Assembly: GCF_019703305.1 (NCBI RefSeq)
Contig: NZ_AP024814.1
Coordinates: 1,475,827 to 1,539,826 of the forward strand
Direction: 5' to 3'
Source: Helicobacter sp. NHP19-003
GTDB lineage: Bacteria; Campylobacterota; Campylobacteria; Campylobacterales; Helicobacteraceae
Length of the DNA: 64,000 nucleotides
A model generated the notes under the pieces. It saw only the letters and a program-made list of their open reading frames with translations, was not told where the DNA came from and ran no database searches. The translations under genes and the position numbers were made by a program. Each line of letters starts with the position of its first letter. The stretch's first letter is position 1. Positions 50,773-61,755 of the stretch are shown here, one piece after another.

Positions 50773-50841
50773 TCATAGGGATAAAGATGATACTATGCTA
50801 TCCTTTAAATTTGCTAAATGGTGTGGGGCTTTGTGGGGCAA

Positions 50842-51957
50842 TCAGCCCCTCTTAAAGATCTTGTGTTGCACCCGGCGCAACAAATCCAACACACCTTTAG
50901 CAAAGAGTCTAGCTTTAACCGCTTTGTAGTGGTCGCATAAAAAGCACCAAGGGGTCCTAAATAACAAATTCGCGGTGCTGTGCTTGCCAGAAAAGTAATT
51001 GAGATGTGTCATCTCTTGGATGAAATAAGTCTGCTTGTCGCGATTGTCCCACTCCAGAAAAAAATCGTGAGCAAAAGCCGTTTTAGACAAGGTGGCGAGC
51101 CACAGACCAGACTTTGCGCTGAAGGGCAACTCCCAAGGTTTAGGTACCCCTTGAAAATCGCAATAATGTAAAATGATGGGGTGTTCTAAACTCTCTTGCA
51201 AGTTAGATAAATCCATAGCATCAATGTTTTCCATACATCTACCCTCATAGTAAGAGGGCATGACACAATATTTTAGGGGTAATTGGGCAATCTCATTTGG
51301 CCAAACAAAGGTGATCAAATCGGGTTCATTTAAGTGCCGTTGCTGCTTTTGGATGCACTCTAAGACTTTTTGCACCCAGTGATGTGTGCGCATGTAGGCT
51401 AAATTACAAAACCAAAACCCCTCTAAGGCGTGGTTAGTTTCATTAATCAACACGGCGTGCAAATAGACAGACTGAGCTGTATCCATTTTGATAAAATCCA
51501 AAGTCGGGTCTTGCAAAAACAGCACATCCACATCAGTCCAAATGACCTTGTCGTATTGGGGAAAAAAATCCACTAACATATACTTAACCAACACCATTTT
51601 AGAAAAACGGGCCAAAAATGCGTCTGAAAAGGGGTTATGGAACTGCTCTAAAAAGCCCTCGATGTCAATAAAGTCTAACCCCACAAAATCGGCATAGGGC
51701 TTGGCTAAGTCCTTCAGTCTTTGCATATCCGTCTTTTGTAACCCAGCGTAAAAAATATGGATGGTGTAAGTCGTTTCTTTGCCCCCTACTTTGCTCTTTT
51801 GCAAGCATTCAAAGAGAGAATAAAGCGCCACAGCGGCGGGGATCAAATAGTTTCTATCAAAGGCCACTGCGATGGGGACATGTGGTGGGCTCAAGAGGCA
51901 ATCCTTTATAGAAATTGCCTGATTGTAGCGAAAGTTCTTATAAACTAGTAGGCGCAA
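50842..51957 (-). CDS. Glycosyltransferase family 8 (LPS glycosyltransferase)
   Basis: Retaining GT-A fold sugar transferase, similar to H. pylori RfaJ-like proteins. Near the N-terminus VPIAVAFDRNYLIPAAVALYSL, then the metal-binding DVD in VIWTDVDVLFLQDP, and the late motif HYCDFQGVPKPW. The frame begins at TTG 51957; a TTG at 51894 with AAAGGA nearer to it is a rival start, and lies just before the conserved domain. Overlaps the neighbouring glycosyltransferase's end by 13 bp. Likely adds hexose to LPS core. Confidence 0.85.
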   Translation of the reverse strand: MRLLVYKNFRYNQAISIKDCLLSPPHVPIAVAFDRNYLIPAAVALYSLFECLQKSKVGGKETTYTIHIFYAGLQKTDMQRLKDLAKPYADFVGLDFIDIEGFLEQFHNPFSDAFLARFSKMVLVKYMLVDFFPQYDKVIWTDVDVLFLQDPTLDFIKMDTAQSVYLHAVLINETNHALEGFWFCNLAYMRTHHWVQKVLECIQKQQRHLNEPDLITFVWPNEIAQLPLKYCVMPSYYEGRCMENIDAMDLSNLQESLEHPIILHYCDFQGVPKPWELPFSAKSGLWLATLSKTAFAHDFFLEWDNRDKQTYFIQEMTHLNYFSGKHSTANLLFRTPWCFLCDHYKAVKARLFAKGVLDLLRRVQHKIFKRG

Positions 51958-53238
51958 CCTAGTTTTTCAAAAATTTCTTTGAGGCGTTGTTGGTAGGTGT
52001 GTTTTTGACTCGCCTCTTTAAAGGCGTTTTCTCTAATTTTCACCAATTCCTCTTTATGTGCCAAATAATAGCGGGCTTTTTGGATGAGGTCCTTGGTGTC
52101 TTTGTAAAAAATCACGCTAGCTGGGCTAAACAAGGGTTCTAAGTCCTTGTTGTAGCTGGTGATGTAGGCTGCCCCGCTCATGGGCGCGTCAAAATCCCTA
52201 AGTTTCATGTTGACCAAATCCCCCACGCCCACAAGCCCCACGCCTAAAACCAGCTCACATTGGTTAAAAAACAAATTCGTTTCCTCCAAAGGCAGCCGCC
52301 CCCCAAAGCCATAGCCATGGGCCTTCACATTAAAGCCCTCTTGCACTAGGGCTTTAATAATCTCTTCTCTAATGCTCACATTTGCACCGCCCACAAAGCC
52401 AATGTCATAAATGCGCTCAACCCCCTCTAGGGGGTGGTAAAAATCCAAACTGCTGGCTAGGGGCATGTAAAAAGCGGGCGTGCCCTCTTTGAGTATCCAC
52501 CCAATACGCTCGGGAGCGGTGCTTAAAGCGCAATCAATGTAGGGCAAAATGGCGTGTGTGCCAATGGGCTTATGTAAATGCCAATCGAAGCGATCGTCCA
52601 TTTGCAAATTGAGGATTTTTAAATCCGGGTGGCGGTGCTTGAGCTTTAATAAATCTCTAGGCGTGTAGTTCCACCCCCAGCCTTGGATGATGAGTAAATC
52701 GGGCTTGGCATTTGCGGGGGCAGCGTCTAAAATCTCTAAAATCTTTGTGGTGTTAGCATAAGAATTGGCTTCGCAGGTGTGGTAAAACCGATAGGTGCCG
52801 TTTTGATAGCCGTAATGAAACGATCCATAACTCCCATCGGCTTTGGTAAATAGATACAGCTTTTCGCACAGCTTTTCCAAATCTTGGATAAACCCGCTCT
52901 TGTCTTGGTGTTCGTCATTGCCCGCAAAGAGCACAAAGGGTTTTCTCGTTTTAAATTTTTCTTTAAAGGCGGCGTTAAATCCCCTTTGCTCTAGCAAGGC
53001 TTGCACCTCTGTGGGGGGGGTAATGCGCGTAATGGGCACACTCTTTTTGGTAGGTTTTTAGAAGGTCGGTGTAAACTTGGTTGCCAAAGCGGTAAGTTTC
53101 TAGGCGTGCATCTACATAATTTTCCAAATGGTTTGGGTTAAAAAAGCGGTGGTAGACATGCGCGCATGTGTCATAAAAAGCTAAACTCCATGGTGTTTTT
53201 TTTAAAAACTCTTTTATTTTTACTTTAAGGTTTGGCAT
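51945..53238 (-). pseudogene. Glycosyltransferase (CgeB/GT1-like), out of frame at a G8 tract
   Basis: Two frames of one gene. The first (ATG 53238, 75 codons) is MPNLKVKIKEFLKK, ending at YAHYPP. The second (53039-51945) continues TEVQALLEQRGFNAAF, then the core LLIIQGWGWNYTPRDLL, GFVGGANVSIREEIIKAL and LRDFDAPMSGAAYITSYN, a pattern of CgeB-like and group 1 glycosyltransferases. They meet at eight G on the plus strand (53013-53020); nine would give one frame of about 430 codons. A run this long in a glycosyltransferase gene next to another one is typical of LPS phase variation, so the OFF state may be real. The 53039 GTG is not needed if so. Confidence 0.75.
53013..53020. repeat. G8 homopolymer, candidate phase-variation tract
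   Basis: Eight G on the plus strand (C8 in the coding sense) at the frame junction of the glycosyltransferase gene. Confidence 0.65.
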
Positions 53239-53269
53239 TTTCTCTCTTTTTGCTAGATTTGACCCTATT

Positions 53270-54580
53270 TTACGGGGCTTGCATGATTTCTTGCAACATT
53301 TGTATGCTCTCTTGGCTAGAGATGATCTCTTCTTCCTCTTGGGCTAAAAACGCATCCATCGCGCCTTTTTTATCCATCGCTTCGTCTAATTCATCATCAA
53401 AACCCCTTTGGTAAGATCCAATGCGGATCAGCACTTCGTTTTCCTTCAACATGGCATAAAGTTTACGGAACTTTCTAGCAGCGAGCATGTGCTCGTGGCT
53501 GCTCACTTCCTTACTCACCCTTGAGGCGGAGTTTAGGATATTGATCGGCGGGTAAATGCCGTGGTCGGTGAGTTCTCGGCTCAGCACGATATGCCCATCT
53601 AAAATGCTACGGCTCTGATCGGCGATGGGATCGCTCAGGTCATCGCCCTCCACAAGCACGGTGAAAAAGGCCGTGATGCTCCCCTTGTTCTGCTCTTTGC
53701 CCGCCCGCTCCATCAGCTGGGGCAAGAGGGTTAGGCTAGAGGGGGGGTAGCCCTTGCTGGTGGGCGGCTCGCCTAGGGCTAGCCCGATTTCGCGCTGGGC
53801 CATCGCAAAGCGGGTAACCGAATCCATCATGAACAGCACATCATGCCCCTGGTTTTTAAAGTATTCCGCCACGCTCATGGCGCAAAACGCCCCGTATTTA
53901 CGCATCAAGGGTGCGTCATCGCTCGTGGCGACCACCAACACGGTGTTGTCTAAATTGCCTTGTAAATTCTTGTGGATAAATTCGGGGATTTCGCGTCCGC
54001 GCTCGCCAATGAGGGCGATCACTTTAATCGGGGCTTCACAGCCCCGCACAATCATCCCCATTAAAGTGCTTTTACCCACTCCACTGCCGGCAAAAATGCC
54101 TAGCTTTTGCCCCTTGCCACAAGTGAGTAAGCCATCAATGCTTTTGACCCCCACGCCAAAAGGCTCATCAATGATCCCCCGATCTAAGGGCTTGATGGGG
54201 GCGACCATCACAGGGGCGTAAGCATCTGCGCGCACGAAACCCAACCCATCTAGGGGGTTGCCTAGAGGATCAAGCACCCGCCCTAAAAGCCCCTCGCCCA
54301 CCGGAAAGCTTAGTCCCTCACGCACAAACAACACCCGATCGCCCACTCTGCACCCCTCCACAAAAGAAAAAGGCGTGAAGCCAAATTGCTCTTTTTCCAC
54401 GAGGATGACCATCCCTAAACACTCCGACCCATCCGCCTTTTGCACCTGCACCACATCCCCCACAGAGGGCAAAAATCCGCTCACAAAGACCATGTTGGAC
54501 AGGATTTTCACCACCACGCCATAGCGGGGGGACAAATCTCTTGGGCGTTGCAATCTTGAGCGTAAAATCTCTAGGGACAT
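53270..54580 (-). CDS. fliI: Flagellum-specific ATPase FliI
   Basis: 436 residues, ATPase of the flagellar type III export apparatus. Walker A GSGVGKSTLMG near residue 160, Walker B VLFMMDSVTRFA, and the alpha/beta ATPase signature PPSSLTLLPQ. AAGGAG precedes ATG 54580. It is divergent from tig, 90 bp apart. Confidence 0.97.
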   Translation of the reverse strand: MSLEILRSRLQRPRDLSPRYGVVVKILSNMVFVSGFLPSVGDVVQVQKADGSECLGMVILVEKEQFGFTPFSFVEGCRVGDRVLFVREGLSFPVGEGLLGRVLDPLGNPLDGLGFVRADAYAPVMVAPIKPLDRGIIDEPFGVGVKSIDGLLTCGKGQKLGIFAGSGVGKSTLMGMIVRGCEAPIKVIALIGERGREIPEFIHKNLQGNLDNTVLVVATSDDAPLMRKYGAFCAMSVAEYFKNQGHDVLFMMDSVTRFAMAQREIGLALGEPPTSKGYPPSSLTLLPQLMERAGKEQNKGSITAFFTVLVEGDDLSDPIADQSRSILDGHIVLSRELTDHGIYPPINILNSASRVSKEVSSHEHMLAARKFRKLYAMLKENEVLIRIGSYQRGFDDELDEAMDKKGAMDAFLAQEEEEIISSQESIQMLQEIMQAP

Positions 54581-54623
54581 AAACTCTCCTTAAGGCTTAA
54601 TTTTAGATTAACACAGCTTTAGG

Positions 54624-54646
54624 TAGAATGCAAGGTTTATTATACT
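54624..54646 (+). promoter_or_regulatory. -10 elements in the tig/fliI divergent spacer
   Basis: TAGAAT at 54624-54629 and TATACT at 54641-54646 both lie at useful distance before tig ATG 54671, which has AAGGAG. Confidence 0.4.
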
Positions 54647-54670
54647 TCATTAAACCCCAAGGAGTTTTAT

Positions 54671-55981
54671 ATGGATTTAACGACCAAGCGGCTCGATAGC
54701 GCCAATGCGTCTATCAGCGCCAAACCTTCGGTGCAGGATTTTGAAAAAAGGTCCCACAGCATCGCCCAAAAAATTGCCAAAAACACCAAGTTAGACGGGT
54801 TTAGAAAAGGTAAAGTCCCCCTAGACATCATCAAACAACGCTACCAAGGACACATCCAACAAGAGAGCGAAAAAGAAATGTTGGATGCGATTTTGCAAGA
54901 GGGGAGCAAGGCGCTGGAGATCACCCCACAGGATATGATCGGTAGCCCCACGGTCCAAAAATTTGAAAAGCAAGCCGAGCATTTTGACATTGAAATGCAC
55001 ATCGGGCTTAAACCCCAAATCGACCTTTCAGGGGTGTTTGAGTGCGTGCCTAGCTTCTCTTTAGAGGAAATTCAAGAGAGCGCGATTGAGGAACGCTTAC
55101 AACATTTAGCCAAAGAGAGGGCGAGTTTCACAGACGCTCCCGAGGACAAAGCCGCCGCCAATGGGGATGGCGTGGTTTTTGACTTTGAGGGCTTGCTTGA
55201 CAACCAACCTTTTGAGGGCAATCGGGCGCAAAACTTCGCCCTTGTCGTGGGTGAGGGGCGGCTGTTGCCTAGCTTTGAAAAGCAATTAGTCGGCATGAAA
55301 ATGGGCGATGAAAAGTATTTTTCCGTCCCTTTCCCCAAAGACTACGCCAACGCCACACTTGCCGGCAAAGAAGTGTCCTTCCATGTGAAATTGCATAAAA
55401 TCCAACTGCGCCAAATCCCTGAGATTGACGAAGCGTTTGTCAAAATGGTTTTAAACCAAGAGAAAGAGCCCACGCTCGAAATGCTTAAAGAGCGCATTAA
55501 AAATCAGCTCTTCTTAGAGGCAAAAACCAAGCTCTACAACCAGCAACTCAAAGAAACTTTGATCGACAAGCTGGATAAAAACCTCGCCTTTGATTTGCCC
55601 GAAACCATCATTGAACAGGAAATAGATTTGGCCTTCCGCCAATCCCTGCAAAACATGAAACCCGAAGAGATCAAAGAATTACAAGACGACCCCAAAAAGG
55701 TCAAGAAAAAACGCGATGGTTTTAGGGAGCAAGCCCGCCGCAGCGTGAAGGTAACCTTCATCATTGATGCGCTCGCCCGCCAAGAGAACATCCAAGTGGC
55801 GGACAATGAAGTGTTCCAAGCCATTTATTACGAGGCGATGATGGCAAACCAAAACCCCCAACAGCTATTAGAGGTGTACCAACGAAACAACATGCTCCCG
55901 GCTGTGAAAATGGCGATGGTCGAAGATCGGGTTTTGACCTTCTTGTTAGACAAACAACTCCCCCAAGAGGCAAATGCATGA
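54671..55981 (+). CDS. tig: Trigger factor
   Basis: Ribosome-bound chaperone/peptidyl-prolyl isomerase, 436 residues. Ribosome-binding loop GFRKGKVP (residues 45-52), central FKBP-like domain ([13 protein letters not shown]), then the C-terminal helical chaperone arms. First gene of tig-clpP-def-comM-cadA; the stop overlaps clpP ATG by 4 bases. Confidence 0.96.
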   Translation: MDLTTKRLDSANASISAKPSVQDFEKRSHSIAQKIAKNTKLDGFRKGKVPLDIIKQRYQGHIQQESEKEMLDAILQEGSKALEITPQDMIGSPTVQKFEKQAEHFDIEMHIGLKPQIDLSGVFECVPSFSLEEIQESAIEERLQHLAKERASFTDAPEDKAAANGDGVVFDFEGLLDNQPFEGNRAQNFALVVGEGRLLPSFEKQLVGMKMGDEKYFSVPFPKDYANATLAGKEVSFHVKLHKIQLRQIPEIDEAFVKMVLNQEKEPTLEMLKERIKNQLFLEAKTKLYNQQLKETLIDKLDKNLAFDLPETIIEQEIDLAFRQSLQNMKPEEIKELQDDPKKVKKKRDGFREQARRSVKVTFIIDALARQENIQVADNEVFQAIYYEAMMANQNPQQLLEVYQRNNMLPAVKMAMVEDRVLTFLLDKQLPQEANA

Positions 55982-56571
55982 ATTATGTCCCCATCGTCAT
56001 TGAGAAAACAGGCAGGGGGGAGCGCAGTTACGACATCTACTCCCGCCTACTCAAAGATCGCATCGTGCTTCTTAGTGGCGAAATCAATGACGCGGTGGCG
56101 GCAGCCATCGTGGCGCAACTCTTGTTTTTAGAGGCCGAAGACCCCGAAAAAGACATCAATTTATACATCAACTCCCCCGGGGGCTCTGTTACCAGCGGCC
56201 TTAGCATTTACGACACCATGAACTACATCCACCCCGACATTTGCACCATCTGCGTGGGGCAAGCCGCTTCTATGGGGGCGTTTTTACTCAGTTGTGGCAC
56301 GAAGGGCAAACGCTTTTCTCTGCCCCACTCAAGGATCATGATCCACCAGCCCATCGGCGGCACCCAGGGGCAAGCCACCAACATCGCCATTTACACCAAA
56401 GAGATTTTGCGCCTCAAAAGCGAACTCAACCAAATCATGGCAGACAACACCGGCCAACCCCTAGAAAAAATCGAGCAAGACAGCGACCGCGACTTTTTCA
56501 TGAGCGCAGAGGACGCAAAGGATTACGGCTTGATCGATGCGGTGCTCACTAAAAGCCAAAAGCAAGGCTAA
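55978..56571 (+). CDS. clpP: ATP-dependent Clp protease proteolytic subunit
   Basis: Serine protease barrel working with ClpA/ClpX. 197 residues. Catalytic Ser in [11 protein letters not shown], His in HSRIMIHQP, and Asp near [14 protein letters not shown]. Stop codon shares a base with def ATG. Confidence 0.97.
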   Translation: MNYVPIVIEKTGRGERSYDIYSRLLKDRIVLLSGEINDAVAAAIVAQLLFLEAEDPEKDINLYINSPGGSVTSGLSIYDTMNYIHPDICTICVGQAASMGAFLLSCGTKGKRFSLPHSRIMIHQPIGGTQGQATNIAIYTKEILRLKSELNQIMADNTGQPLEKIEQDSDRDFFMSAEDAKDYGLIDAVLTKSQKQG

Positions 56572-57086
56572 TGGCTCTTTTGGAGTTGGTGCGCTACCCG
56601 GACAAACGCTTAAGAAAACACTCTCAAGAGGTCGTGGTTTTTGATGAGGCTCTGCACCAACTCTTAGACGACATGCACGAAACCATGCTTGCCAACAAGG
56701 GCATCGGGCTGGCGGCGATCCAAGTGGGCGTGCCTCAAAGAGTCTTGCTCGTGCATTTGCCACGAGAGGACGACACCCAGCCCCCCGAGGACTGCCTAGA
56801 GATCATCAACCCCATTTTAATGCAGACAGAGGGGGAGGTGTTGTGGCGGGAGGGGTGCTTGAGCGTGCCGGAGTTTTACGAGGAGGTCGTGCGCCACGCC
56901 AACGTCACGCTCGGCTATCAAGACCGCTTTGGCCATGCCAAGGTGTTGCAAGCTGGCGATCTTTTAAGCGTGGCGATCCAACACGAAATAGACCATTTAA
57001 ACGGGGTGTTGTTCGTGGATAAATTGTCCATGTTGAAGCGCAAAAAATTTGAAAAGGAATTTAAGAGAAACCTAAAGAGCCCGTAA
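56571..57086 (+). CDS. def: Peptide deformylase
   Basis: Removes the formyl group from nascent proteins. 171 residues. Three metal and active-site motifs: [17 protein letters not shown] and HEIDHLNG. Shares boundaries with clpP and comM (1-bp overlaps), so a single operon. Confidence 0.97.
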   Translation: MALLELVRYPDKRLRKHSQEVVVFDEALHQLLDDMHETMLANKGIGLAAIQVGVPQRVLLVHLPREDDTQPPEDCLEIINPILMQTEGEVLWREGCLSVPEFYEEVVRHANVTLGYQDRFGHAKVLQAGDLLSVAIQHEIDHLNGVLFVDKLSMLKRKKFEKEFKRNLKSP

Positions 57087-58609
57087 TGGAAACGCAAGTC
57101 GTCAATGCGCTTTATTGCGCCACAATGGCGGGAGCAAATGCCCAAATCGTAGAAGTGGAAGCCACTTTCACCCGTGCCCTGCCCGCCTTTGTCATCTCAG
57201 GGCTTGCCAACAACGCCATCCAAGAGTCCAAACAGCGGGTACAATCCGCCTTGCAAAACAACCATTTTACCTTCCCCCCTCTAAAGATCACCATCAATTT
57301 ATCCCCCGCCGACTTGCCCAAGAGTGGGAGTCATTTTGACTTGCCCATGGCACTGCTTGTCGCCTTGCAAAAGCAGCCTTTGGAGGGCAAGTGGTTTGCC
57401 TTTGGCGAGCTGGGGCTAGATGGGCGCATCAAACACAACGAGGCGATCTTTCCCATGCTTTTGGACATCGCTTTGCAAGAGCCCGGTGCGCATGTGCTCG
57501 TGCCAAGTTTAGGCAAAGAGCTTTTTAGCCTGATTCCTAATTTGCATTTGCACTTTGTGGCAAATTTACAAGAAGCCCTGCAGGTGCTAAGAAACCCCGC
57601 CACCATCCCCACAAGACCCCCTTTAAACCTACCATTTGCCAGCCTAGAGTTAGGCAAAGAGCGTTACTATTACAGTACCGATTTTGCCCTAGATTTTAAA
57701 GAAGTGCGGGGGCAACAGGTCGCTAAGGAGGCGGCTTTGATCGCCGCAGCAGGGATGCACAATGTACTTTTTGAGGGCTCTCCTGGCTGTGGCAAGAGCA
57801 TGATCGCCAAACGCTTGCGCTACATTTTGCCCCCAAGCACGCTGGCTGAAATGATCGAGGCGGTGAAGCTCAACATCTTAAGCCACCAAGAGGGCAATTA
57901 CAGCCCCCTAAGGAGTTTTAGAAACCCGCATCAAAGCGCATCTAAGTCCAGCATTTTAGGCTCTACACATGGCAGTGTGCCTAGTCCGGGTGAGATCGCG
58001 CTTGCGCATAATGGGGTGTTGTTCTTTGACGAGTTGCCCCACTTCAAAAAAGAAGTTTTAGAGGGTTTAAGAGAGCCTATGGAGAACAATAAATTAGTGA
58101 TCTCAAGAGTGCATAGCAAGATCGAGTACAACACTTCGTTTTTATTCGTGGGGGCGATGAACCCCTGCCCTTGTGGGAATTTAATGGATTCTTCTAAGGT
58201 GTGCCGTTGCCAAGAAAGGGAAATTTTGGCCTATAAAAGCCGCTTGAGCGCGCCCTTTTTAGACCGTATAGACTTATTCGTGCAAATGGCACTCATTGAC
58301 GAAGATGCCAAAAGCACACGCACCTCAGCCGACATGCACGCGCAGGTGCTCGAGGCCTTTAAAATGCAAAAAATGCGCGGGCAGGGGGTTTTAAATGGCA
58401 AATTGCAAGAGGGCGACATCGACACCTTTTGCCCCCTAGAGCCCGAGGCGGCGCATTTACTAGAGCAAGCCTCGTTGCGCTTTGGCTTGTCCGAACGGGC
58501 GGTGAGCAAGAGTAAAAAAGTCGCGCGCAGCATTGCGGATTTACAAAGGTGTAACACCATCAACAAAGCACACATGCTCAAAGCATTGCAATTTAGAAAA
58601 GTGGGGTGA
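57086..58609 (+). CDS. comM: ComM-like Mg-chelatase family AAA+ protein (HP0792-like)
   Basis: 507 residues. An N-terminal LonB/ChlI-type domain is followed by an AAA+ module: Walker [10 protein letters not shown] near residue 232, [10 protein letters not shown], then NPCPCGNL. ComM is a branch-migration helicase that helps integrate transformed DNA. Start overlaps the def stop by one base. Confidence 0.92.
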   Translation: METQVVNALYCATMAGANAQIVEVEATFTRALPAFVISGLANNAIQESKQRVQSALQNNHFTFPPLKITINLSPADLPKSGSHFDLPMALLVALQKQPLEGKWFAFGELGLDGRIKHNEAIFPMLLDIALQEPGAHVLVPSLGKELFSLIPNLHLHFVANLQEALQVLRNPATIPTRPPLNLPFASLELGKERYYYSTDFALDFKEVRGQQVAKEAALIAAAGMHNVLFEGSPGCGKSMIAKRLRYILPPSTLAEMIEAVKLNILSHQEGNYSPLRSFRNPHQSASKSSILGSTHGSVPSPGEIALAHNGVLFFDELPHFKKEVLEGLREPMENNKLVISRVHSKIEYNTSFLFVGAMNPCPCGNLMDSSKVCRCQEREILAYKSRLSAPFLDRIDLFVQMALIDEDAKSTRTSADMHAQVLEAFKMQKMRGQGVLNGKLQEGDIDTFCPLEPEAAHLLEQASLRFGLSERAVSKSKKVARSIADLQRCNTINKAHMLKALQFRKVG

Positions 58610-60663
58610 ACATGCAGAAATATTATTTTAAGGGGCTGGATTGCCCCGATTGCGCCAATAAATTAGAGGCGGAACTCAATAAACAAAGCTATGTCAAGGC
58701 GGCACAGGTGTCCTTCAACACGAACACCTTGTATTTGGATTGCCAAGACTTTTCTAAGGTCTTAGCACTCATCCAACGGCTAGAGCCGGAAATGGAGCTT
58801 TTGGCCGAGCAGACAGAGGAGCAGGAGGTGTTAAGCCCCCTGCCCCTTGTGGCGTGCATTGTTTTGTTTTTGGTGTCTGTGGGGGTGTTGCACTTCACCC
58901 AAACACCCCTTTTAAGGGGGCTTTGTTACGCCCTTTTAGCGGGGGTGTATTTGTTTTCGGGTAAAGAGGTGTTTATCGGGGCATTTAACAGCCTAAAAAA
59001 TAGACGCTTTTTTGATGAGAACACTTTAATGCTGAGTGCGACCATTGCCGCCTTTTGTGTGGGGGCTTATGAAGAGTCGGTGTCGGTGATGGTCTTTTAC
59101 TCTACGGGCGAGTTTTTGCAAAAATTAGCCATCAAGCGGTCTAAAAAGTCTTTGCAGGCCCTGCTAGATGTCGCTCCCAATTTTGCCTTTGTCAAGACTC
59201 CAGAGGGCTTAAAGCAGGTGCACCCTGAAGAGCTGCAAGTCGGGGACATTGTGGTCGTTAAAGTGGGGGAGAAAGTCCCCACAGACGGGGTGGTGCTAAA
59301 TGGCGAGAGCTTGTTAGATCAAAAACCACTAACCGGCGAACCCATGCCCGTGAATGTGCGTGAGAACAGCGGCGTTTTAGGGGGGAGCATTAATTTAAAA
59401 GCCGTGCTAGAGGTGCAGGTGAGCAAGGTCTATGGCGACTCTTCTGTGGCTAAAATCGTGGATTTGGTGAGCAATGCCGTGAGCCAAAAATCCCAAACAG
59501 AAAAATTCATCACCACCTTTGCCAAATACTACACCCCCGCTGTGTTTGCCATCGCCATCGCCATCGCCACACTCCCCCCGCTCTTAGGGCATGGGAGCTT
59601 CAGCGAATGGGTGTATCGCGGACTCATCGCCTTGATGGTGTCTTGCCCTTGTGCGCTGGTGATCTCTATCCCGCTAGGTTACTTTGGGGGCGTGGGGGCG
59701 GCAAGCCGGCTGGGGGTGTTGATTAAAAGCGTACACACCTTAGAAACCCTCACCAAAGTGAAAAACATCGCCTTTGACAAAACGGGGACTTTAAGCAAGG
59801 GAGAATTTGAGGTGGTGGATGTGGTGAGTCAACCCCATTTTAGCCAAGATGATGTCTTGCGTTTTGCTAGCTGTGCGCAGATTCTCTCCACACACCCGAT
59901 TGCCAAGTCCATCCAAAAGGCATGCCAAAATCTCTGTGAACACAACATCAAGGAATTTAACGAAATCGGTGGCATGGGCGTGCAAGCCAAATGCTGTGCA
60001 AATTTGATCGTGGCGGGCAACGACCAAATCTTGCATAAATACAACATCCCCCACCCTTGTTGCAGCCTAGAGGGGACGATCGTGCATGTGGCGGCCAATG
60101 GGGAGTATGTCGGTTACATCGTGGTCGCCGACACACTCAAAGAGGATGCTAAAGAAAGTTTAGAGGCCTTGAAAAAAGAGGGGCTGGAGCATTTTTGTAT
60201 CCTCAGCGGGGACAACGAGCACGCCACAAAAAGCGTGGCTAAAGCCTTAGATTGCAGCTACCATGCGGGGCTGTTGCCCGAGCAAAAGACCCAAGCCTTT
60301 GAGGACTTTAAAGCCACACATAGGGGATTGAGTGCCTTTGTGGGGGATGGGATCAACGATGCGCCCACTTTGGCGATGGCGGATGTGGGTGTGGGCATGG
60401 GCAGTGCGAGCCAAGTGAGCAAAGAGAGCGCGGACATCGTCATCACCAACAACGCTCTAAGCTCCATTGTGCAGATCTTTAAAATCGCCCAAAAGACACG
60501 GCGCATTGTCATAGAAAACATCGTGTTTGCTTTGGGCGTGAAGGCGTTGTTTTTAATTTTAGGGGTCGCTGGGGAGGCGAGCCTTTGGGAAGCGGTCTTT
60601 GGGGATGTGGGAGTAACTTTAATTGCCCTAGCAAATTCTATGCGCACGATGCACATTAAGTAA
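58606..60663 (+). CDS. cadA: Heavy-metal P1B-type ATPase (CadA)
   Basis: 685-residue inner-membrane exporter of Zn/Cd/Co type, in the same place as H. pylori cadA (HP0791). An N-terminal metal-binding domain has [12 protein letters not shown]. About eight membrane helices, CPC in [10 protein letters not shown], phosphorylation site DKTGTLSKG, and hinge [11 protein letters not shown]. Its ATG overlaps the comM stop by 4 bases. Confidence 0.95.
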   Translation: MNMQKYYFKGLDCPDCANKLEAELNKQSYVKAAQVSFNTNTLYLDCQDFSKVLALIQRLEPEMELLAEQTEEQEVLSPLPLVACIVLFLVSVGVLHFTQTPLLRGLCYALLAGVYLFSGKEVFIGAFNSLKNRRFFDENTLMLSATIAAFCVGAYEESVSVMVFYSTGEFLQKLAIKRSKKSLQALLDVAPNFAFVKTPEGLKQVHPEELQVGDIVVVKVGEKVPTDGVVLNGESLLDQKPLTGEPMPVNVRENSGVLGGSINLKAVLEVQVSKVYGDSSVAKIVDLVSNAVSQKSQTEKFITTFAKYYTPAVFAIAIAIATLPPLLGHGSFSEWVYRGLIALMVSCPCALVISIPLGYFGGVGAASRLGVLIKSVHTLETLTKVKNIAFDKTGTLSKGEFEVVDVVSQPHFSQDDVLRFASCAQILSTHPIAKSIQKACQNLCEHNIKEFNEIGGMGVQAKCCANLIVAGNDQILHKYNIPHPCCSLEGTIVHVAANGEYVGYIVVADTLKEDAKESLEALKKEGLEHFCILSGDNEHATKSVAKALDCSYHAGLLPEQKTQAFEDFKATHRGLSAFVGDGINDAPTLAMADVGVGMGSASQVSKESADIVITNNALSSIVQIFKIAQKTRRIVIENIVFALGVKALFLILGVAGEASLWEAVFGDVGVTLIALANSMRTMHIK

Positions 60664-60719
60664 TTGTTAGGTTTTCAAGGCTAGAATGGGGGTCTATCAT
60701 TTTTATAAAAAGGATGCTT

Positions 60720-61187
60720 ATGAAATTGTTACGCTTAGTTGCCATGTCAGGGGTGCTTTTTGCCGCACTCAATGCCCAAACGATCGGGCTGAATGTCTTC
60801 CCCGAATACCAAAGCAAACCCGATCAGGAAATGCTCGACATGGCGGGCAAAGTGGAGGCCAAAAAGATGATCATCTACTTGAGCGAAATGAAAAACCGCT
60901 ACAACAAAATGACTCCCAAGCACAAGGCTGAGTTCCAAAAACACTTCCAAGACATTTTGGCCAAAAACATCTCCAAATTGAGTCCCTCTCAGCGTAAAAA
61001 AGAGCTCAACATGATAGAAAAGGCTTTGGTGGAACGAGAGGACAGCATTAAAAATCTAGAGGCCGAGATCCAAGAAGAGTATAACTACGTGGACCACTGG
61101 AAAACACTCTTGCAATCCGGCAGTTTCTACGATGATTTACAGAAAAACGGCTTCAATTTACCTGCTAGCGCCAAGAAAAAACACTAA
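60720..61187 (+). CDS. Small secreted helical protein (DUF1104-like)
   Basis: 155 residues. A signal peptide (KLLRLVAMSGVLFAALNAQ) is followed by charged helices (KNRYNKMTPKHKAEFQKHFQ, then LSPSQRKKELNMIEKALVE). The pattern fits DUF1104, a periplasmic family of Helicobacter and Campylobacter with no known role. The frame opens at ATG 60714, but ATG 60720 has AAGG six bases before and is the better start. Confidence 0.7.
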   Translation: MKLLRLVAMSGVLFAALNAQTIGLNVFPEYQSKPDQEMLDMAGKVEAKKMIIYLSEMKNRYNKMTPKHKAEFQKHFQDILAKNISKLSPSQRKKELNMIEKALVEREDSIKNLEAEIQEEYNYVDHWKTLLQSGSFYDDLQKNGFNLPASAKKKH

Positions 61188-61193
61188 GCGAGG

Positions 61194-61649
61194 TTAACGC
61201 AACCGCCTTTTGTGGGCGTGTCCCAACTTAATGATGGTGGAGGGCTCTTTAGGGGTTAGGCCCCGCTCGTCTTCTACGATCGTGTCTGCCAAATCGAGGG
61301 CAATCTCAGGTGTGTAGTCTTGTCCGCTCAAATTCGCTGAAGTGCTAAATACCACGCCCAGCCTCTTTAAAAACACCAACACGCTAGGGTCTTGCACCAC
61401 TCTAAAAGCCCGCCCATGCTCTCTACCCTTATAGACAAAGGTTGCCTTTTTGCGGCGCACTAAGGGGCGTTGTTTGAGCGGCACTCTTGGCAGATCCAAA
61501 AAATGGGGGCACACTTGCAAAAGGAGCTTGTTTTTGGGGCTGTGTTTGGCGGCATTGAGGCGATGACAATCGGGGCTAAAAAAACCTATGGTGGTGTCGC
61601 TTTGGGCAAGGATCACACCCGCTTTTGTGCTTAAATTTTTCTTTTGCAT
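61194..61649 (-). CDS. YrdC/Sua5-domain protein (t6A biosynthesis type)
   Basis: 151 residues, shorter than the usual 180-200. It contains AQSDTTIGFFSPD (substrate loop), VRRKKATFV, and FSTSANLSGQ, the YrdC signature. YrdC/TsaC makes threonylcarbamoyl-AMP for tRNA t6A. A good ribosome site (AAGGACAG) precedes ATG 61649. Convergent with the upstream gene. Whether it is the cell's main TsaC cannot be judged. Confidence 0.75.
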   Translation of the reverse strand: MQKKNLSTKAGVILAQSDTTIGFFSPDCHRLNAAKHSPKNKLLLQVCPHFLDLPRVPLKQRPLVRRKKATFVYKGREHGRAFRVVQDPSVLVFLKRLGVVFSTSANLSGQDYTPEIALDLADTIVEDERGLTPKEPSTIIKLGHAHKRRLR

Positions 61650-61708
61650 GCCTGTCCTTTCTGCTATTTGGCCACATTGCCTATTTTAAACTTTCAAAAA
61701 CTTCATGT

Positions 61709-61714
61709 TAGAAT
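61709..61714 (+). promoter_or_regulatory. -10 element upstream of the second chemoreceptor
   Basis: TAGAAT, 41 bases before the ATG. Confidence 0.4.
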
Positions 61715-61755
61715 ACGGGCTTTATTAATCCCAACTTTTTTTGATGAGGAAGGCT

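Noticed and set aside
60686..60931. 81-codon plus-strand frame at the start of the secreted protein gene
   Set aside because: Different frame from the signal-peptide protein, Arg/Gln-rich, no homology.
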